From: Acinetobacter sp. CS-2
GTDB taxonomy: Bacteria; Pseudomonadota; Gammaproteobacteria; Pseudomonadales; Moraxellaceae
Reading direction: 5' to 3'
Assembly (NCBI RefSeq): GCF_016599715.1
Contig: NZ_CP067019.1
Location: 1,922,001-1,986,000, forward strand
Length of the DNA stretch: 64,000 bases
Shown: positions 26,148 through 36,332 of the stretch, one piece after another
Layout: the number at the start of each line of letters is the position of its first letter
Position numbering within the stretch: the stretch's first letter is position 1
Notes under the pieces: generated by a model
The model's input: only the letters and a program-made list of their open reading frames with translations
What the model was told of the DNA's origin: nothing
The model's database searches: none
Program-made: the position numbers and the translations under genes

Positions 26148-27164
26148 TTAAGCTTCGCTTGGATTGGTCAACTCTGTCATTGGCCAGCGTGGCGTAGTCG
26201 TCACAGACAGACCATCATGCTGCCCTGCTTTTAAACGCTGATAACCGGCAAAGGCAATCATGGCACCATTATCAGTACATAACGCGGGTTCTGCATAATA
26301 GACTTGGGCTTTAATTTTAGCCAAATCCGCTTCCAAACGTTCACGTAAGCGCTTATTGGCACTTACACCACCTGCAATCACCAAACGTTTTAAACCGGTC
26401 TGTTTCAGTGTTTTTACCGATTTTTTTACCAATGTATCTACCAGCGCTTCCTGGAAGCTTGCTGCGATATCGGCTTCACGACCTTGACCTTCCACTTTTT
26501 TCAATTGAATGGAAACAGCCGTCTTTAAACCACTAAATGAAAAATCCAGACCTTGATGCAGCATTGGACGCGGGAAAGCAAAGGCTTCTGGATTCCCTTG
26601 CTCAGCCAGTTTTGAAATGTTCGGACCACCTGGATAAGGCAAGCCCATCATCTTTGCCACTTTATCAAAAGCTTCACCAGCAGCATCATCAATTGATTCA
26701 CCCAGCAATTCATATTGACCAATGCCATGAGCTGCCATGAGCTGAGTATGCCCGCCAGAGACCAATAAAGCGACAAACGGAAATTCTGGCGGAGTTTTAG
26801 ACAACAAAGGCGCCAACATATGACCTTCCATATGATGCACACCAATCGCTGGTTTATTTAACGCGAACGCCAAGGTACGACCAAACAGTGCACCGGTCAT
26901 AAGCGCTCCCATCAAGCCGGGACCACGTGTATAGGCGACTGCATCAATATCTGATTTTTTAATATTGCTTTGTTCAAGCAACTGATTCATTAAAGGAATT
27001 AACTTACGCACATGATCGCGTGAAGCCAGTTCCGGGACCACTCCACCATATTCGGCATGCAGTTTAATCTGACTATATAACACCTGTCCTATTAAGCCGA
27101 CTTCACTGTCATAGAGTGCTAACCCAGTTTCATCACAAGAAGTTTCCAAGCCCAGAACGATCAT
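26148..27164 (-). CDS. tsaD: tRNA N6-threonylcarbamoyladenosine transferase subunit TsaD
   Basis: Transfers threonylcarbamoyl to A37 of ANN-decoding tRNAs, working with TsaB and TsaE. Actin-like ATPase fold: [15 protein letters not shown] at the N-terminus, the metal-binding HMEGHMLAP (HxxxH), [10 protein letters not shown], and [13 protein letters not shown] near the C-terminus. 338 residues, usual length. Divergent from rpsU, the common arrangement next to the macromolecular-synthesis operon. Confidence 0.97.
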   Translation of the reverse strand: MIVLGLETSCDETGLALYDSEVGLIGQVLYSQIKLHAEYGGVVPELASRDHVRKLIPLMNQLLEQSNIKKSDIDAVAYTRGPGLMGALMTGALFGRTLAFALNKPAIGVHHMEGHMLAPLLSKTPPEFPFVALLVSGGHTQLMAAHGIGQYELLGESIDDAAGEAFDKVAKMMGLPYPGGPNISKLAEQGNPEAFAFPRPMLHQGLDFSFSGLKTAVSIQLKKVEGQGREADIAASFQEALVDTLVKKSVKTLKQTGLKRLVIAGGVSANKRLRERLEADLAKIKAQVYYAEPALCTDNGAMIAFAGYQRLKAGQHDGLSVTTTPRWPMTELTNPSEA

Positions 27165-27309
27165 TAAACTGCCTTTTACCCGTATCTAAATATTGCTAAA
27201 GCTATTATAGACTTGTGATATGAGATGTAAATGAGTAAAATACTGCACTTCACTTGTGATCGAAGGCAATTCAGCCTAGATCTTATCCATAACTTAATGA
27301 GGATTCTTC

Positions 27310-27525
27310 ATGCCACAAGTTAAATTGAAAGAAGGCGAACCAGTAGACGTAGCTATCCGTCGTTTCAAACGTTCATGCGAAAAAGCAGGTGTTTTAGCTG
27401 ACGTTCGTAAACGTGAATTCTACGAAAAACCAACTCAAGAACGTAAACGTAAAAAAGCTGCTGCTGTTAAACGTTACCAAAAGAAATTGGCTCGCGAATC
27501 AGTTCGTACTACACGCCTTTACTAA
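27310..27525 (+). CDS. rpsU: 30S ribosomal protein S21
   Basis: 71-residue, very basic S21. [20 protein letters not shown] at the start, and [15 protein letters not shown] in the middle bind 16S rRNA near the anti-Shine-Dalgarno end. Preceded by TGAGGA at a good distance. Followed 34 bp on by yqeY on the same strand, so they likely share a transcript. Confidence 0.98.
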
Positions 27526-27559
27526 GATTAATTTGTGATTGACTGCCTGGACTAAATAA

Positions 27560-28006
27560 ATGACTACTTTAAAAAACCAAATCACTGAAGTTTTGAAAGC
27601 AACAATGCGTGCTAAAGAAATGAATAAGTTGACGGTTATTCGTAGTCTGCAGGCAGCAATTAAGCAAATCGAAGTCGATGAGCGCAAAGAGCTTGACGAT
27701 GCTCAAGTTCTTGCGGTCATTGAAAAGCAAATTAAACAACGTAAAGAATCGGTTAAAGCCTTTGAAGGCGCTGGCCGAGATGATTTAGCTAGTAAGGAAC
27801 AAGCCGAAATTGAAGTGTTATCTCAATTTCTACCAGAAGCTATGACTGAGGAAGAGCTTGATTCTATCATTGCGCAGACGATTACTGCACAAGAAGCTAC
27901 TAGCATGAAAGATATGGGTAAGGTGATGAATTCTCTGCGTCCGCTCATAGCCGGGCGCGCCGATCCTGCACAAGTTTCAGCTAAAATTAAAGCTAAACTT
28001 AGCTAA
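27560..28006 (+). CDS. YqeY/GatB-domain protein
   Basis: 148 residues of the YqeY family, related to the C-terminal tRNA-contacting domain of GatB. Features are LTVIRSLQAAIKQIEVDERK, QRKESVKAFEGAGRDDLASK and EQAEIEVLSQFLPEAMTEEE. Often next to rpsU in proteobacteria. Exact role is not settled; a tRNA-linked function is inferred. Confidence 0.92.
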   Translation: MTTLKNQITEVLKATMRAKEMNKLTVIRSLQAAIKQIEVDERKELDDAQVLAVIEKQIKQRKESVKAFEGAGRDDLASKEQAEIEVLSQFLPEAMTEEELDSIIAQTITAQEATSMKDMGKVMNSLRPLIAGRADPAQVSAKIKAKLS

Positions 28007-28096
28007 CCCCACTTCTAAAATCGTTCTTTATTGTTGAACTGCCTTTAAGCAAAGACAGTTCAAATGTTTCATCTAATCTCTTATAAACATTCCCGA

Positions 28097-28459
28097 TTAT
28101 TTCAGATCACACTGAATATTATATTTTTTCAAAATCAGCATTTCTTTTGATGACATCACTTTATTAATGACGTCTTGCTTGGTCATATGTCTAAATTGAC
28201 GATCTAAAGACTCCCTGTTCTGATCTGCCGCTTGATATAACTGCTCGACATAATTACCCACGATTCCACAAAACTGTGCTTGCTGCTGTGAAGTAAAGGT
28301 GGTTTGCTGTGGATCTAAGCTTGTAAAAAAATTTCTCGTTTGTTGCTTATATTCAGCAGAAATTTGATCCACCGCTGCGACGTATTGCTCAACACTCGCA
28401 ACCGCTACATTTGATCCTGCACACCCCAACAATATTAAGGAAAATAATATTTTTTTCAT
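28097..28459 (-). CDS. putative lipoprotein or exported protein
   Basis: 120 residues. The N-terminus MKKILFSLILLGCAGSN has a lysine pair, a hydrophobic stretch and a lipobox-like LLGC, so it is probably lipidated at Cys13. The rest is helical with two further cysteines (FCGIVG and IQCDLK) that could form a disulfide in the periplasm. No family recognised. Converges with yqeY. Confidence 0.7.
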   Translation of the reverse strand: MKKILFSLILLGCAGSNVAVASVEQYVAAVDQISAEYKQQTRNFFTSLDPQQTTFTSQQQAQFCGIVGNYVEQLYQAADQNRESLDRQFRHMTKQDVINKVMSSKEMLILKKYNIQCDLK

Positions 28460-28536
28460 AAATTAATACATTTAATCATTAAAACCATAAATTCACCCGC
28501 AGATTATCACAAAGTGAGCAAATTCAGCTGCAGATT

Positions 28537-28905
28537 TTATTCATCCATATACAGAAAATCAGGTTTATATTGTGCATAGGCTTGCTCGGAAGGCGCAGGT
28601 AAATGACCTTGAGTGACCGTTCCCAAACGTAAACGAATAATGTCAGGTAAATCGACCCGATAAGAATAAATTGGACTACCACATTCCTGACAAAAAACCC
28701 GTGCTTTATTCGGGCTATGGAAATATTCTTTTAAAAATTTAAGTCCAGTGGTAATTTCAAATTTTGATTGCTGTAACGGACTGTTCCAGGCAAAGATTGA
28801 GCCTTGCGCCATTTGACAATCCTTACAGTAACAGACGATGGTTTTTTCAATTTCACCCTGATAACGATATTTCACCCTTCCACATAAGCATTGACCTTCT
28901 AGCAT
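28537..28905 (-). CDS. GFA family (CENP-V/GFA) zinc protein
   Basis: 122-residue member of the glutathione-dependent formaldehyde-activating family. Zinc ligands are visible as GQCLCGRVKYRY, VCYCKDCQ and FCQECGSPIYS. Many members bind glutathione adducts, but few have proven activity. A good ribosome site (AAGGAG) precedes the ATG. It stands alone between the M48 gene and the lipoprotein gene. Confidence 0.9.
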   Translation of the reverse strand: MLEGQCLCGRVKYRYQGEIEKTIVCYCKDCQMAQGSIFAWNSPLQQSKFEITTGLKFLKEYFHSPNKARVFCQECGSPIYSYRVDLPDIIRLRLGTVTQGHLPAPSEQAYAQYKPDFLYMDE

Positions 28906-28951
28906 GTGTTACTCCTTGTTTTTATTATCACGGCAACATAATCATATGCAA

Positions 28952-30391
28952 TTAAATTCTGAGCTGTCGCTCTTTTTGCATTTCCTGAATCCGTACTTTT
29001 AATTTTGCAGCTAACACAGCATTATCTTTAGCCAAGCGCTGTGCATGTAATAAAGACTTAATCGCATTTTCTTCCGAACCCGACCAGTATTCTACTTCTG
29101 CCCGATAACGCAGCACATTCACCGTTCTAAACGGTGACAACCGGTCTATATTGGCCGCTTGCTGCATCAGGCGCCAAGCCTGAATATCACGCGGATTTTT
29201 ATTAATAAAGCGTTGGATCAGACTGAAAGCTTGTGCAGGCTCTTTTTGACGGATATAGACTTCCGCCAGTTTAAAAGCCAAAGCCCTGTTTTCCGGCATA
29301 ATCCGTGCTGCTGATTGAATCGCCTGATAAGCTTGCTCGGTTTTATTTTGTCCCAAATAAATATCGGTTTGAATAAGAACCAGCAGATTATTTAAACGCT
29401 GCTGTGCTTTTGCCTGATCTAAAACTTGCTGAGCTAAAACATAATCGCCTTGTTTTAAATAAAATGCAGCCAATGCCAGCTGGCCGGCAAAATTATTGCG
29501 ATTCGCCAAAACCTGAAGTTGTTGCTCTGTGGTCTGGTTAGAAATGACCTTGCTGTACCACTTCAGTATTTCAAAATCTTCATCATGTAAATTTGATTTT
29601 ACCAGAGGGAATTGATTAGCTCTTAAACGCGCTTCGCTCATCCGTTCTGTACTGAGTGGATGGGTGAGCCAGAAATCAGGCAAGAAACTGACTTTACTGG
29701 TTGCCCGGTCCATGACTTCAAAAAAGTCCGCCATACTTTGTGGGTTATAGCCTGCGCTATACATATACTGCATGCCAATCCGGTCTGCTTCACGCTCCTG
29801 ATTCCGACTATAGTTCAGCTGTTTATCCATCAATGCCGCCTGAGAACCCAGCATGACTGCAGTTCCAGCATCACCATCAGCTTGAGAAGCAATTAGCGCG
29901 CCAACCAGTAATCCTGCCACAGTTAACAGGCCCTGCCCCTTAAACGCCTCTTGTGATCGACTGTAATGACGCTGTGACACATGGGCCACTTCATGAGCCA
30001 TCACCCCAGCCACTTCATCCATATTTCGGGCAGAAGTGATTAAGCCCGTATTGATGGCAAATAATCCACCCGGAACGGCAAAAGCATTGATTTGAGGATC
30101 ATCGATAATCACCAGCCCTATGGGCTGACCCAGCTGGGTCTGGCTTAAAATATGTGAAAATACACTCCCCAACTGATCTTCAAGCCACGGATTTTGCAAG
30201 ACAGGCATTTGGTGCTGGACTTCACGAAAGACCTTTTCACCAATCATTTTTTCTTTTTGCTGGTCAATCAGACCAACACCGCTACCAATTTCAGGAACAT
30301 TAAATTGTGAGGTTAAATTGAGATTTGCACTGTGCGTTAATGTGATTGCTGAAATCAAAGTCAGGTTACACGCCCATAAAAACCGTTTCAA
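28952..30391 (-). CDS. periplasmic M48 metalloprotease with TPR repeats (BepA-like)
   Basis: 479 residues. Signal peptide at the N-terminus (MKRFLWACNLTLISAITLTH). The zinc motif is HEVAHVSQRH with a downstream EREADRIGMQYM glutamate, giving a complete M48 site. The C-terminal half carries TPR-type helices (residues about 300-470). BepA-type proteases handle misassembled outer-membrane proteins, in particular LptD. The whole architecture matches; the substrate is inferred. Confidence 0.92.
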   Translation of the reverse strand: MKRFLWACNLTLISAITLTHSANLNLTSQFNVPEIGSGVGLIDQQKEKMIGEKVFREVQHQMPVLQNPWLEDQLGSVFSHILSQTQLGQPIGLVIIDDPQINAFAVPGGLFAINTGLITSARNMDEVAGVMAHEVAHVSQRHYSRSQEAFKGQGLLTVAGLLVGALIASQADGDAGTAVMLGSQAALMDKQLNYSRNQEREADRIGMQYMYSAGYNPQSMADFFEVMDRATSKVSFLPDFWLTHPLSTERMSEARLRANQFPLVKSNLHDEDFEILKWYSKVISNQTTEQQLQVLANRNNFAGQLALAAFYLKQGDYVLAQQVLDQAKAQQRLNNLLVLIQTDIYLGQNKTEQAYQAIQSAARIMPENRALAFKLAEVYIRQKEPAQAFSLIQRFINKNPRDIQAWRLMQQAANIDRLSPFRTVNVLRYRAEVEYWSGSEENAIKSLLHAQRLAKDNAVLAAKLKVRIQEMQKERQLRI

Positions 30392-30476
30392 TGTGATGTT
30401 CTCAAACTGCTTTTTTCAATTCACCTGACTATAACATTGAAAATTGGAGCAATTTGCAATGAAGTGTTATCAAAGT

Positions 30477-31445
30477 TTAAGCAAAGGCCGGATTCACCAG
30501 ATAAGGCGGTGTACGGCCTTCCAGCACATCCACCAGGTTACAATAGGCCAGCTCAGCCATTTTTTTACGCGTTTCCGCAGTCGCAGAACCGACATGCGGC
30601 ATAGTTACCACATTTTCCAGAGCAAAAAGTTCTGATTCCTGCAAAGGCTCTTTCACATAGACATCCAGTCCAGCCGCGAAAATTTTACCGGCTTTGAGTG
30701 TATTAATGAGTGCCGGCTCATCCACCACAGAACCACGGGCAATATTGACAAAAACTGCATGTGACTGCATTTGATCGAACTCGTGCTGCCCAATCAAGGC
30801 CTGAGATTCCGCATTGAGATCAACAGCCACTACTACAAAATCAGACTGCTGCAATAATTCATCCAAGGCACAATAACGGGCGTTTAACGGCTGTGCCAGT
30901 TCAAGTTTTTCACGGCGGTTATGATAAACAATGTTCATGTTGAAACCATAAAAGCCACGGCGTGCAATCGCAGCGCCGATATTGCCCAAACCGATGATCC
31001 CGAGAGTTTTACCAAAAACATCCTGCCCGAATTGGGCCGTCCCCACAGTGCGTTGCCAGTTACCCCGCTTGGTCCACTGATCCAGAGCCGGAACTTTACG
31101 TGCTGCGCTCATCAGCAGACTAAACGCCAAATCGGCAGTGCTTTCGGTTAATACATGCGGGGTATTGGATAACCAGATTTTTTGCTGGTTTAAATAGGAC
31201 AGATCGTAATTGTCATAACCCACACTGACACTGGAAATAATTTTAAGCTGCTGTGCCGTTGCCAGATTATTTTTATTTAGTAATCGCCCTGCACCAATCA
31301 TTGCATCGGCATCTTTAACTTGCTCAAGAATCTGTTGGTTGACATCACCCTGTTTCGGGTTAATGATGACCACCTGATATTGCTGTTGCAAGCGCTGAAG
31401 GATATCCTGATCTAACTGGCTAAAAACCACGACTTTCTTGTTCAT
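30477..31445 (-). CDS. 2-hydroxyacid dehydrogenase (glyoxylate/hydroxypyruvate reductase type)
   Basis: NAD(P)-dependent D-isomer 2-hydroxyacid dehydrogenase, 322 residues. The Rossmann motif is GLGNIGAAIARRG. Catalytic Arg is in VNIARGSVVDEPAL, Glu in AAGLDVYVKEPL and His in MPHVGSAT. Resembles GhrB-type reductases of glyoxylate and hydroxypyruvate. Its start overlaps the stop of the upstream HolD-like gene by four bases (ATGA), so the two are co-translated. Confidence 0.92.
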   Translation of the reverse strand: MNKKVVVFSQLDQDILQRLQQQYQVVIINPKQGDVNQQILEQVKDADAMIGAGRLLNKNNLATAQQLKIISSVSVGYDNYDLSYLNQQKIWLSNTPHVLTESTADLAFSLLMSAARKVPALDQWTKRGNWQRTVGTAQFGQDVFGKTLGIIGLGNIGAAIARRGFYGFNMNIVYHNRREKLELAQPLNARYCALDELLQQSDFVVVAVDLNAESQALIGQHEFDQMQSHAVFVNIARGSVVDEPALINTLKAGKIFAAGLDVYVKEPLQESELFALENVVTMPHVGSATAETRKKMAELAYCNLVDVLEGRTPPYLVNPAFA

Positions 31446-32107
31446 GTTCTATCCGTGTTTTGAGACGATTTTTGCATAAACTGCCACAAGCGTTTTTTTA
31501 ACAGGGGCTGAGTCAGCATTTCCTGCAAACCCGCCAGATTGATGCTTTTTGAATGTTTTAAATAAGCACTCTGCCCCAGAAAAATAATATTTTTATCTGC
31601 ACTGATTGCATCTAAAAAGCCTTGTACATAACTTTCCGCACCGTGACCATCCTGAAAATTTATTAAAGGAAATGGCCACTGCAATTCATTATATTCACCC
31701 GATACTGCATGTTGAATATTATGCCAAAGTTGCTGCTGCTCAGCGGTAATTTCTGTTGTGTCCACTACAATTACACAGTGTGACAAAGCGAATGCTTGCA
31801 GTTGAAAAGGGGAAATTTGCTGTGCCGGACGTGTTGCTATCTCCTCGGCGACAATTTCTATTTTTTTTTCTACTGCTGCAATTGGAGAGATTAAAGACTC
31901 GGTGCGTTCAGGCTCTTGCCTTTGGTCTGCTTTAAGGGCTAGTGGTAGTACGGCTGGTGCTTTTGCCAGCACAATTTCAGTCTGATATTCAGCTGCTGCC
32001 TGATCTCGCCACAGCGATGAAGATGGCATTTTTTGACATACAACATCCCGAGGAACCCAGATATCAATTCCTAAAGTTGCCAATATGTCACGCTGATGCC
32101 CTATCAT
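31442..32107 (-). CDS. uncharacterised protein, candidate divergent DNA polymerase III psi subunit
   Basis: 221 residues, cytoplasmic. The N-terminus QRDILATLGIDIWVPRD resembles the start of HolD (psi), which has RRDWQLQQLGITQWSLR in E. coli; the C-terminus with LLKKRLWQFMQ resembles the psi end (ARAALWQQI). Between them is a low-complexity Pro/Glu linker (about 55-95) that would explain the extra length. Psi joins clamp-loader chi to tau/gamma and SSB. The match is short and by eye, so this is a hypothesis. Overlaps the dehydrogenase gene by four bases. Confidence 0.5.
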   Translation of the reverse strand: MIGHQRDILATLGIDIWVPRDVVCQKMPSSSLWRDQAAAEYQTEIVLAKAPAVLPLALKADQRQEPERTESLISPIAAVEKKIEIVAEEIATRPAQQISPFQLQAFALSHCVIVVDTTEITAEQQQLWHNIQHAVSGEYNELQWPFPLINFQDGHGAESYVQGFLDAISADKNIIFLGQSAYLKHSKSINLAGLQEMLTQPLLKKRLWQFMQKSSQNTDRT

Positions 32108-32204
32108 CTTTTTTCATCACCAATTGAATAGTGGATATTCTAACGAGATTAGCGATTTTTTGCTGGGCTTTTATTGAATCATCCGGCATTTTGTCGTATG
32201 GGGA

Positions 32205-34094
32205 TTAGACGATCATCAAACTGTTTTTCTTCTGCATCAACTCGACAATTTCATCGGTTTCAAAACCAAAACGCCAATACAACAGCTCCAGAACATCCAG
32301 TTCATCTTGGGTAATAATACGATCATTCCACAAACATAATTCTGCAATGCCTAAAATACTCAGACGGTCACGCAGTAGTAAACCCGCAATATCATTCAAA
32401 ATTTCTGCTAAATCAATCGGCTCGTCCGAAATTTCAGCATAAATTTCCAGCTCTTTGACAGTTAATACCCGTTTCAGGATTTTTTCACGCACATCAAGCT
32501 GATTGTGGCTATTAATTTGCTGCACATGCAATAAGGCATCAATCAAACGTACAATATGCGGTTTCACCTCATCCAAAGACGTTGGAGTATGAATCGGTAA
32601 AAGATTCAATTCATGTTTCACATATTCAAGCAATAAAGCATCCAATAAACCAATTTCACCATCTTCCTGAATAATTCGCGCCAGTTTCATCAAAAACTGA
32701 CGTGCAATGGTCGCTGGCATAGAGCCAATATTTTTACATGCCTCGCGAAAGATCGAGATATGAACCCGTCCATCTAAATGCAGTAATGAATCCACAATGG
32801 CACGGCTGACTTCGGCTTCAGCCGGAATAAATTCACGGTACTGCCGAATCATTAAAATGGCCACCATCACTTCCCGTGAACCCGTAGCAGTCTGCAATGC
32901 ACGCTGGATTAATTCAGGACGCTGCATATTGTTTCGAATTTCTGGATTTAAGGGTTTAATGGCATCCTTCAGGGCAAAACTGATCGGTGATAGACGTAGC
33001 AATGGCAAGGGTTGCGGGGAGCTCCAGGGTATATAAACTTCACTGTTCAGCTCCTCAAGCGAACGGAACAGGCTAAATAAGGGCTGATTGCGTAATTTCT
33101 TCAAATTTTCAAGCTGTAAATCCTGCACCAAGCCAGGGTTCAACTCATAAATACGTTGATCAATACGTGGATGAATATTCATCCAGTTCTGTGGACCTAA
33201 AGAGTTGGCAAAACACATATGCGAAATGGATTCTGCATATTCACTATGAATTTGTGATCCTGAATGATGTACATGAATTCTCAATAAGGTTTGTACATTG
33301 GCATCATTTTGGATCAGACGTCTGGTTTTTTGATCATTCTTAAAAGTGCGGCTACCGAGTGAAATATATTTAATAAAACGGGTAATCAAAACCCCTAAAC
33401 TTCCAACCAACCAAATCAGCCCACCCATAGCCACAAAAAAAGTCGCAAGTTTATGCCTATATGCCCGACCATGCTTGGTAAAGCCCAATTTGGCAATTTT
33501 ACTGCCCCACTGGCTCAAAGTCGTCAGGCTACTGTAAAGAATTTTTAGACGCGTATTTTCAGCTGTTTCACCCGATAAAATTTTATTGAACTCATGACTT
33601 AACAAACCATACAATTCTAATTCATCCAGATTCTGCAAAGCACCCCAGGTTAAAATGATCACAATATCACGTGGATAAAATCCGGCCGTCAATGCATTTA
33701 CCCCGACTTCATCAGGCAACACATATACCGTAGGTGTATCAATTAAAAAGGTTTCAGCCAGCTGTTCGGTAATTTTTAGGGCTATACTTTCTTCAGGAAT
33801 ACTTTCGATTAAGTTTAAACGACGAGCTCCCATCTGTTTCGCCAGTGAATGCCCACCAGAACGAAAAACATAGAACTCATACCCTATAGAAACAGCCATC
33901 ACACTCAGTAATAAAGCAATCAAATAAGGACTTAACACATGCCAGAATATGGATTGAGTTTGATCAAAATAAAAAACATTCAACCCCAAAATGGTATTTA
34001 AAATAAATAATGTCAGCAACACCGCGAGTACACAGATACTTGCAGACCAAATCATATTTTTGTTTTGAATAAAAGAATAACCCGCACTCTTCAA
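32205..34094 (-). CDS. M48-like membrane protein with altered zinc motif
   Basis: 629 residues. Two transmembrane segments near 17-38 and 50-72, and a third near 215-240. An M48-like domain follows, with VNALTAGFYPRDIVIIL and then LLSHEFNKILSG where active enzymes have HExxH: the second zinc histidine is Lys171 here, so catalysis is doubtful. The C-terminal region (about 400-629) is helical and acidic and may be TerB-like. Start appears to be TTG 34094 with AGGA eight bases upstream. Likely a membrane scaffold derived from a protease; function unknown. Confidence 0.75.
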   Translation of the reverse strand: MKSAGYSFIQNKNMIWSASICVLAVLLTLFILNTILGLNVFYFDQTQSIFWHVLSPYLIALLLSVMAVSIGYEFYVFRSGGHSLAKQMGARRLNLIESIPEESIALKITEQLAETFLIDTPTVYVLPDEVGVNALTAGFYPRDIVIILTWGALQNLDELELYGLLSHEFNKILSGETAENTRLKILYSSLTTLSQWGSKIAKLGFTKHGRAYRHKLATFFVAMGGLIWLVGSLGVLITRFIKYISLGSRTFKNDQKTRRLIQNDANVQTLLRIHVHHSGSQIHSEYAESISHMCFANSLGPQNWMNIHPRIDQRIYELNPGLVQDLQLENLKKLRNQPLFSLFRSLEELNSEVYIPWSSPQPLPLLRLSPISFALKDAIKPLNPEIRNNMQRPELIQRALQTATGSREVMVAILMIRQYREFIPAEAEVSRAIVDSLLHLDGRVHISIFREACKNIGSMPATIARQFLMKLARIIQEDGEIGLLDALLLEYVKHELNLLPIHTPTSLDEVKPHIVRLIDALLHVQQINSHNQLDVREKILKRVLTVKELEIYAEISDEPIDLAEILNDIAGLLLRDRLSILGIAELCLWNDRIITQDELDVLELLYWRFGFETDEIVELMQKKNSLMIV

Positions 34095-34142
34095 TGTAAA
34101 GTTCCTTTATTACATTGTATTTATCTACTCATCATAAATTAA

Positions 34143-34165
34143 AAAAGCGGGAATTTCCCGCTTTT
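34143..34165 (-). terminator. purF terminator
   Basis: AAAAGCGGGAA pairs with TTCCCGCTTTT around a single base or small loop; T tail on the minus strand. 20 bp past the purF stop. Confidence 0.9.
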
Positions 34166-34184
34166 CATCGCATGCAAGAAGAAT

Positions 34185-35723
34185 TTATTCTTCTTTCACG
34201 CCAGTCAAGTCCACTGACGCCGCATCAATATTGACATCAATATAACCGTCTTGAGCTTTTTTAGCAGAGTCATTACGCTTACTTTCCAGTTCCTCCAGAT
34301 AAGCTTCATCGATACCGCCCGCTACATACACACCATCAAACACCGAACAGTCAAATTCCTGTAATGCTGGTACCTTGTTGGTACGAACTGCGCCTTTTAG
34401 ATCTTCCAGGTCCTGGAAAATCAAACGGTCTGCACCAATAATTTCACGGATTTCTTCAACACTGCGGTTTGAGGCAATCAGTTCCGCTTTTGCTGGCATA
34501 TCAATACCGTACACGTTTGGATATTTTACCATCGGTGCAGCCGAAGCAAAGAATACTTTTTTCGCCCCGGAATCACGTGCCATTTGAATAATTTCGTTAC
34601 AGGTGGTACCACGTACAATCGAGTCATCCACCAGTAAAACGTTTTTGCCTCTAAACTCCAGTTCAACCGGGTTGAGCTTTTGACGTACCGATTTCTCGCG
34701 TTGCTGCTGACCCGGCATAATGAAGGTACGTCCGATATAACGGTTTTTCACAAAACCTTCACGGAATTTAACACCCAAACTATTTGCCAGTTCCAAAGCA
34801 GAAGTACGAGAAGTATCCGGAATTGGAATCACCACGTCGATGTCGTGCTCATCACCCCATTCACGGATAATTTTGCTGGCAAGCTTTTCGCCCATTTTTA
34901 AACGTGCTTTATACACTGAAATGCCGTCAATGATGGCATCCGGACGTGCAAAATATACATATTCAAAGATACAAGGACGATATTCAGGATTTTCAGCACA
35001 TTGCTTACTAAACAGCTCACCCTTTGAAGTAATCAAAATGGCTTCGCCTGGTTCAATATCACGTTCAACTTTAAAGCCTAAAGCGGTAATCGCTACAGAC
35101 TCGGAAGCAATGATATATTCAAGGCCTTTTTCCGTTTCACGAGAACCATAAATCAATGGACGAATACCATTTGGGTCGCGGAAACCCACCAGACCATGTC
35201 CAGTAATCATGGCAACTACACCATAGGCACCTTTACAGCGCTCATGTACACGTGTCACCGCATTGAAGATATCTTCCGGCGACGGATTCAACTCGCCACT
35301 TTTTTGCATTTCATGAGCAAAAACGTTTAACAGCACTTCAGAATCCGAATCGGTATTCATGTGACGAAGATCTGTTTTAAACAAATCTTCATGAATTTCT
35401 TCAGCATTAGTCAAGTTACCGTTATGCGCCAGGGTAATTCCGTAAGGCGAGTTCACGTAAAATGGCTGTGCTTCTGCACTGCTCGAAGAACCCGCTGTCG
35501 GATAACGTACATGACCAATACCGTAATTCCCTAGCAGTGCACGCATGTGACGCGTATGGAAGACATCTCGCACCATACCGTTGTCTTTACGCAGGAATAG
35601 CCGCCCTTTATGACAGGTTACTATTCCGGCTGCATCCTGACCACGATGCTGTAACATCGTCAATGCATCAAACAACATTTGGTTAACGGGTGACTTACCA
35701 GCTATACCAACTACTCCACACAT
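34185..35723 (-). CDS. purF: amidophosphoribosyltransferase
   Basis: First committed step of purine synthesis: PRPP plus glutamine to phosphoribosylamine. Cys2 (MCGVVGIAG) is the glutaminase nucleophile after Met removal. The N-terminal Ntn domain has [10 protein letters not shown] and [15 protein letters not shown]. The PRPP loop is [13 protein letters not shown]. 512 residues. Lies 24 bp behind cvpA, the order pyrD-cvpA-purF being transcribed together; cvpA-purF linkage is common in gammaproteobacteria. Confidence 0.98.
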   Translation of the reverse strand: MCGVVGIAGKSPVNQMLFDALTMLQHRGQDAAGIVTCHKGRLFLRKDNGMVRDVFHTRHMRALLGNYGIGHVRYPTAGSSSSAEAQPFYVNSPYGITLAHNGNLTNAEEIHEDLFKTDLRHMNTDSDSEVLLNVFAHEMQKSGELNPSPEDIFNAVTRVHERCKGAYGVVAMITGHGLVGFRDPNGIRPLIYGSRETEKGLEYIIASESVAITALGFKVERDIEPGEAILITSKGELFSKQCAENPEYRPCIFEYVYFARPDAIIDGISVYKARLKMGEKLASKIIREWGDEHDIDVVIPIPDTSRTSALELANSLGVKFREGFVKNRYIGRTFIMPGQQQREKSVRQKLNPVELEFRGKNVLLVDDSIVRGTTCNEIIQMARDSGAKKVFFASAAPMVKYPNVYGIDMPAKAELIASNRSVEEIREIIGADRLIFQDLEDLKGAVRTNKVPALQEFDCSVFDGVYVAGGIDEAYLEELESKRNDSAKKAQDGYIDVNIDAASVDLTGVKEE

Positions 35724-35747
35724 AGCAACCTCGCAAACAAGCTAGGA

Positions 35748-36332
35748 TTAATAAAAAGGATTATTTGTTGATTCGCCTGTACGCGCTGCATGCTTCTGCG
35801 TTTTTTCAGACGATGAGTCGGAAGATGACGCTGCGTCTTCAGACTTGATATGAGCAAGTGCCCCTTGCGCCGCTTCTTTAGAAAGTTCGGTCGCCCAAGG
35901 CGCATACGGAATAAGGAGTTGTACAAATTTAGACTGTTTCCAGTGCGGAGAACTTTCCACCCAGGGACCCAGGCCCTGCATGGTGATGAGTACAATCAAT
36001 AAACCTTTTAAAGAGCCAAAAGCACCACCTGCCAAACGGTTCAATGGGCCGAGTTTCAGGCTCTTCAATACTTTATTCAGAAATGCGGTGACAATCCAGG
36101 TTAACACCACCATGACCAATACAATAAATGCAAAAGCTGCTATTTTTTGTACCACTGGATCTCCACTGAGCGAGACCATCGAAGGTGCCAGGATGGCTGC
36201 ATATTTTGCACCGATGACCAGCGCAAGAACCCATCCTACCAAGTTCGCAAAGGCTGAAACCAATCCTTGTCGCAAACCGTTGAGCCCTCCAATGAGCAAG
36301 ATAATCAGTATAAAGATATCCAGTGTATTCAT
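35748..36332 (-). CDS. cvpA: CvpA family membrane protein
   Basis: 194 residues, four hydrophobic segments in the first 120 ([20 protein letters not shown] first) and an acidic, Ser-rich tail at 165-194. CvpA is linked to colicin V export in E. coli and to envelope stress tolerance; precise activity is unknown. Overlaps the pyrD stop by four bases (ATGA) and precedes purF. Confidence 0.93.
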   Translation of the reverse strand: MNTLDIFILIILLIGGLNGLRQGLVSAFANLVGWVLALVIGAKYAAILAPSMVSLSGDPVVQKIAAFAFIVLVMVVLTWIVTAFLNKVLKSLKLGPLNRLAGGAFGSLKGLLIVLITMQGLGPWVESSPHWKQSKFVQLLIPYAPWATELSKEAAQGALAHIKSEDAASSSDSSSEKTQKHAARTGESTNNPFY

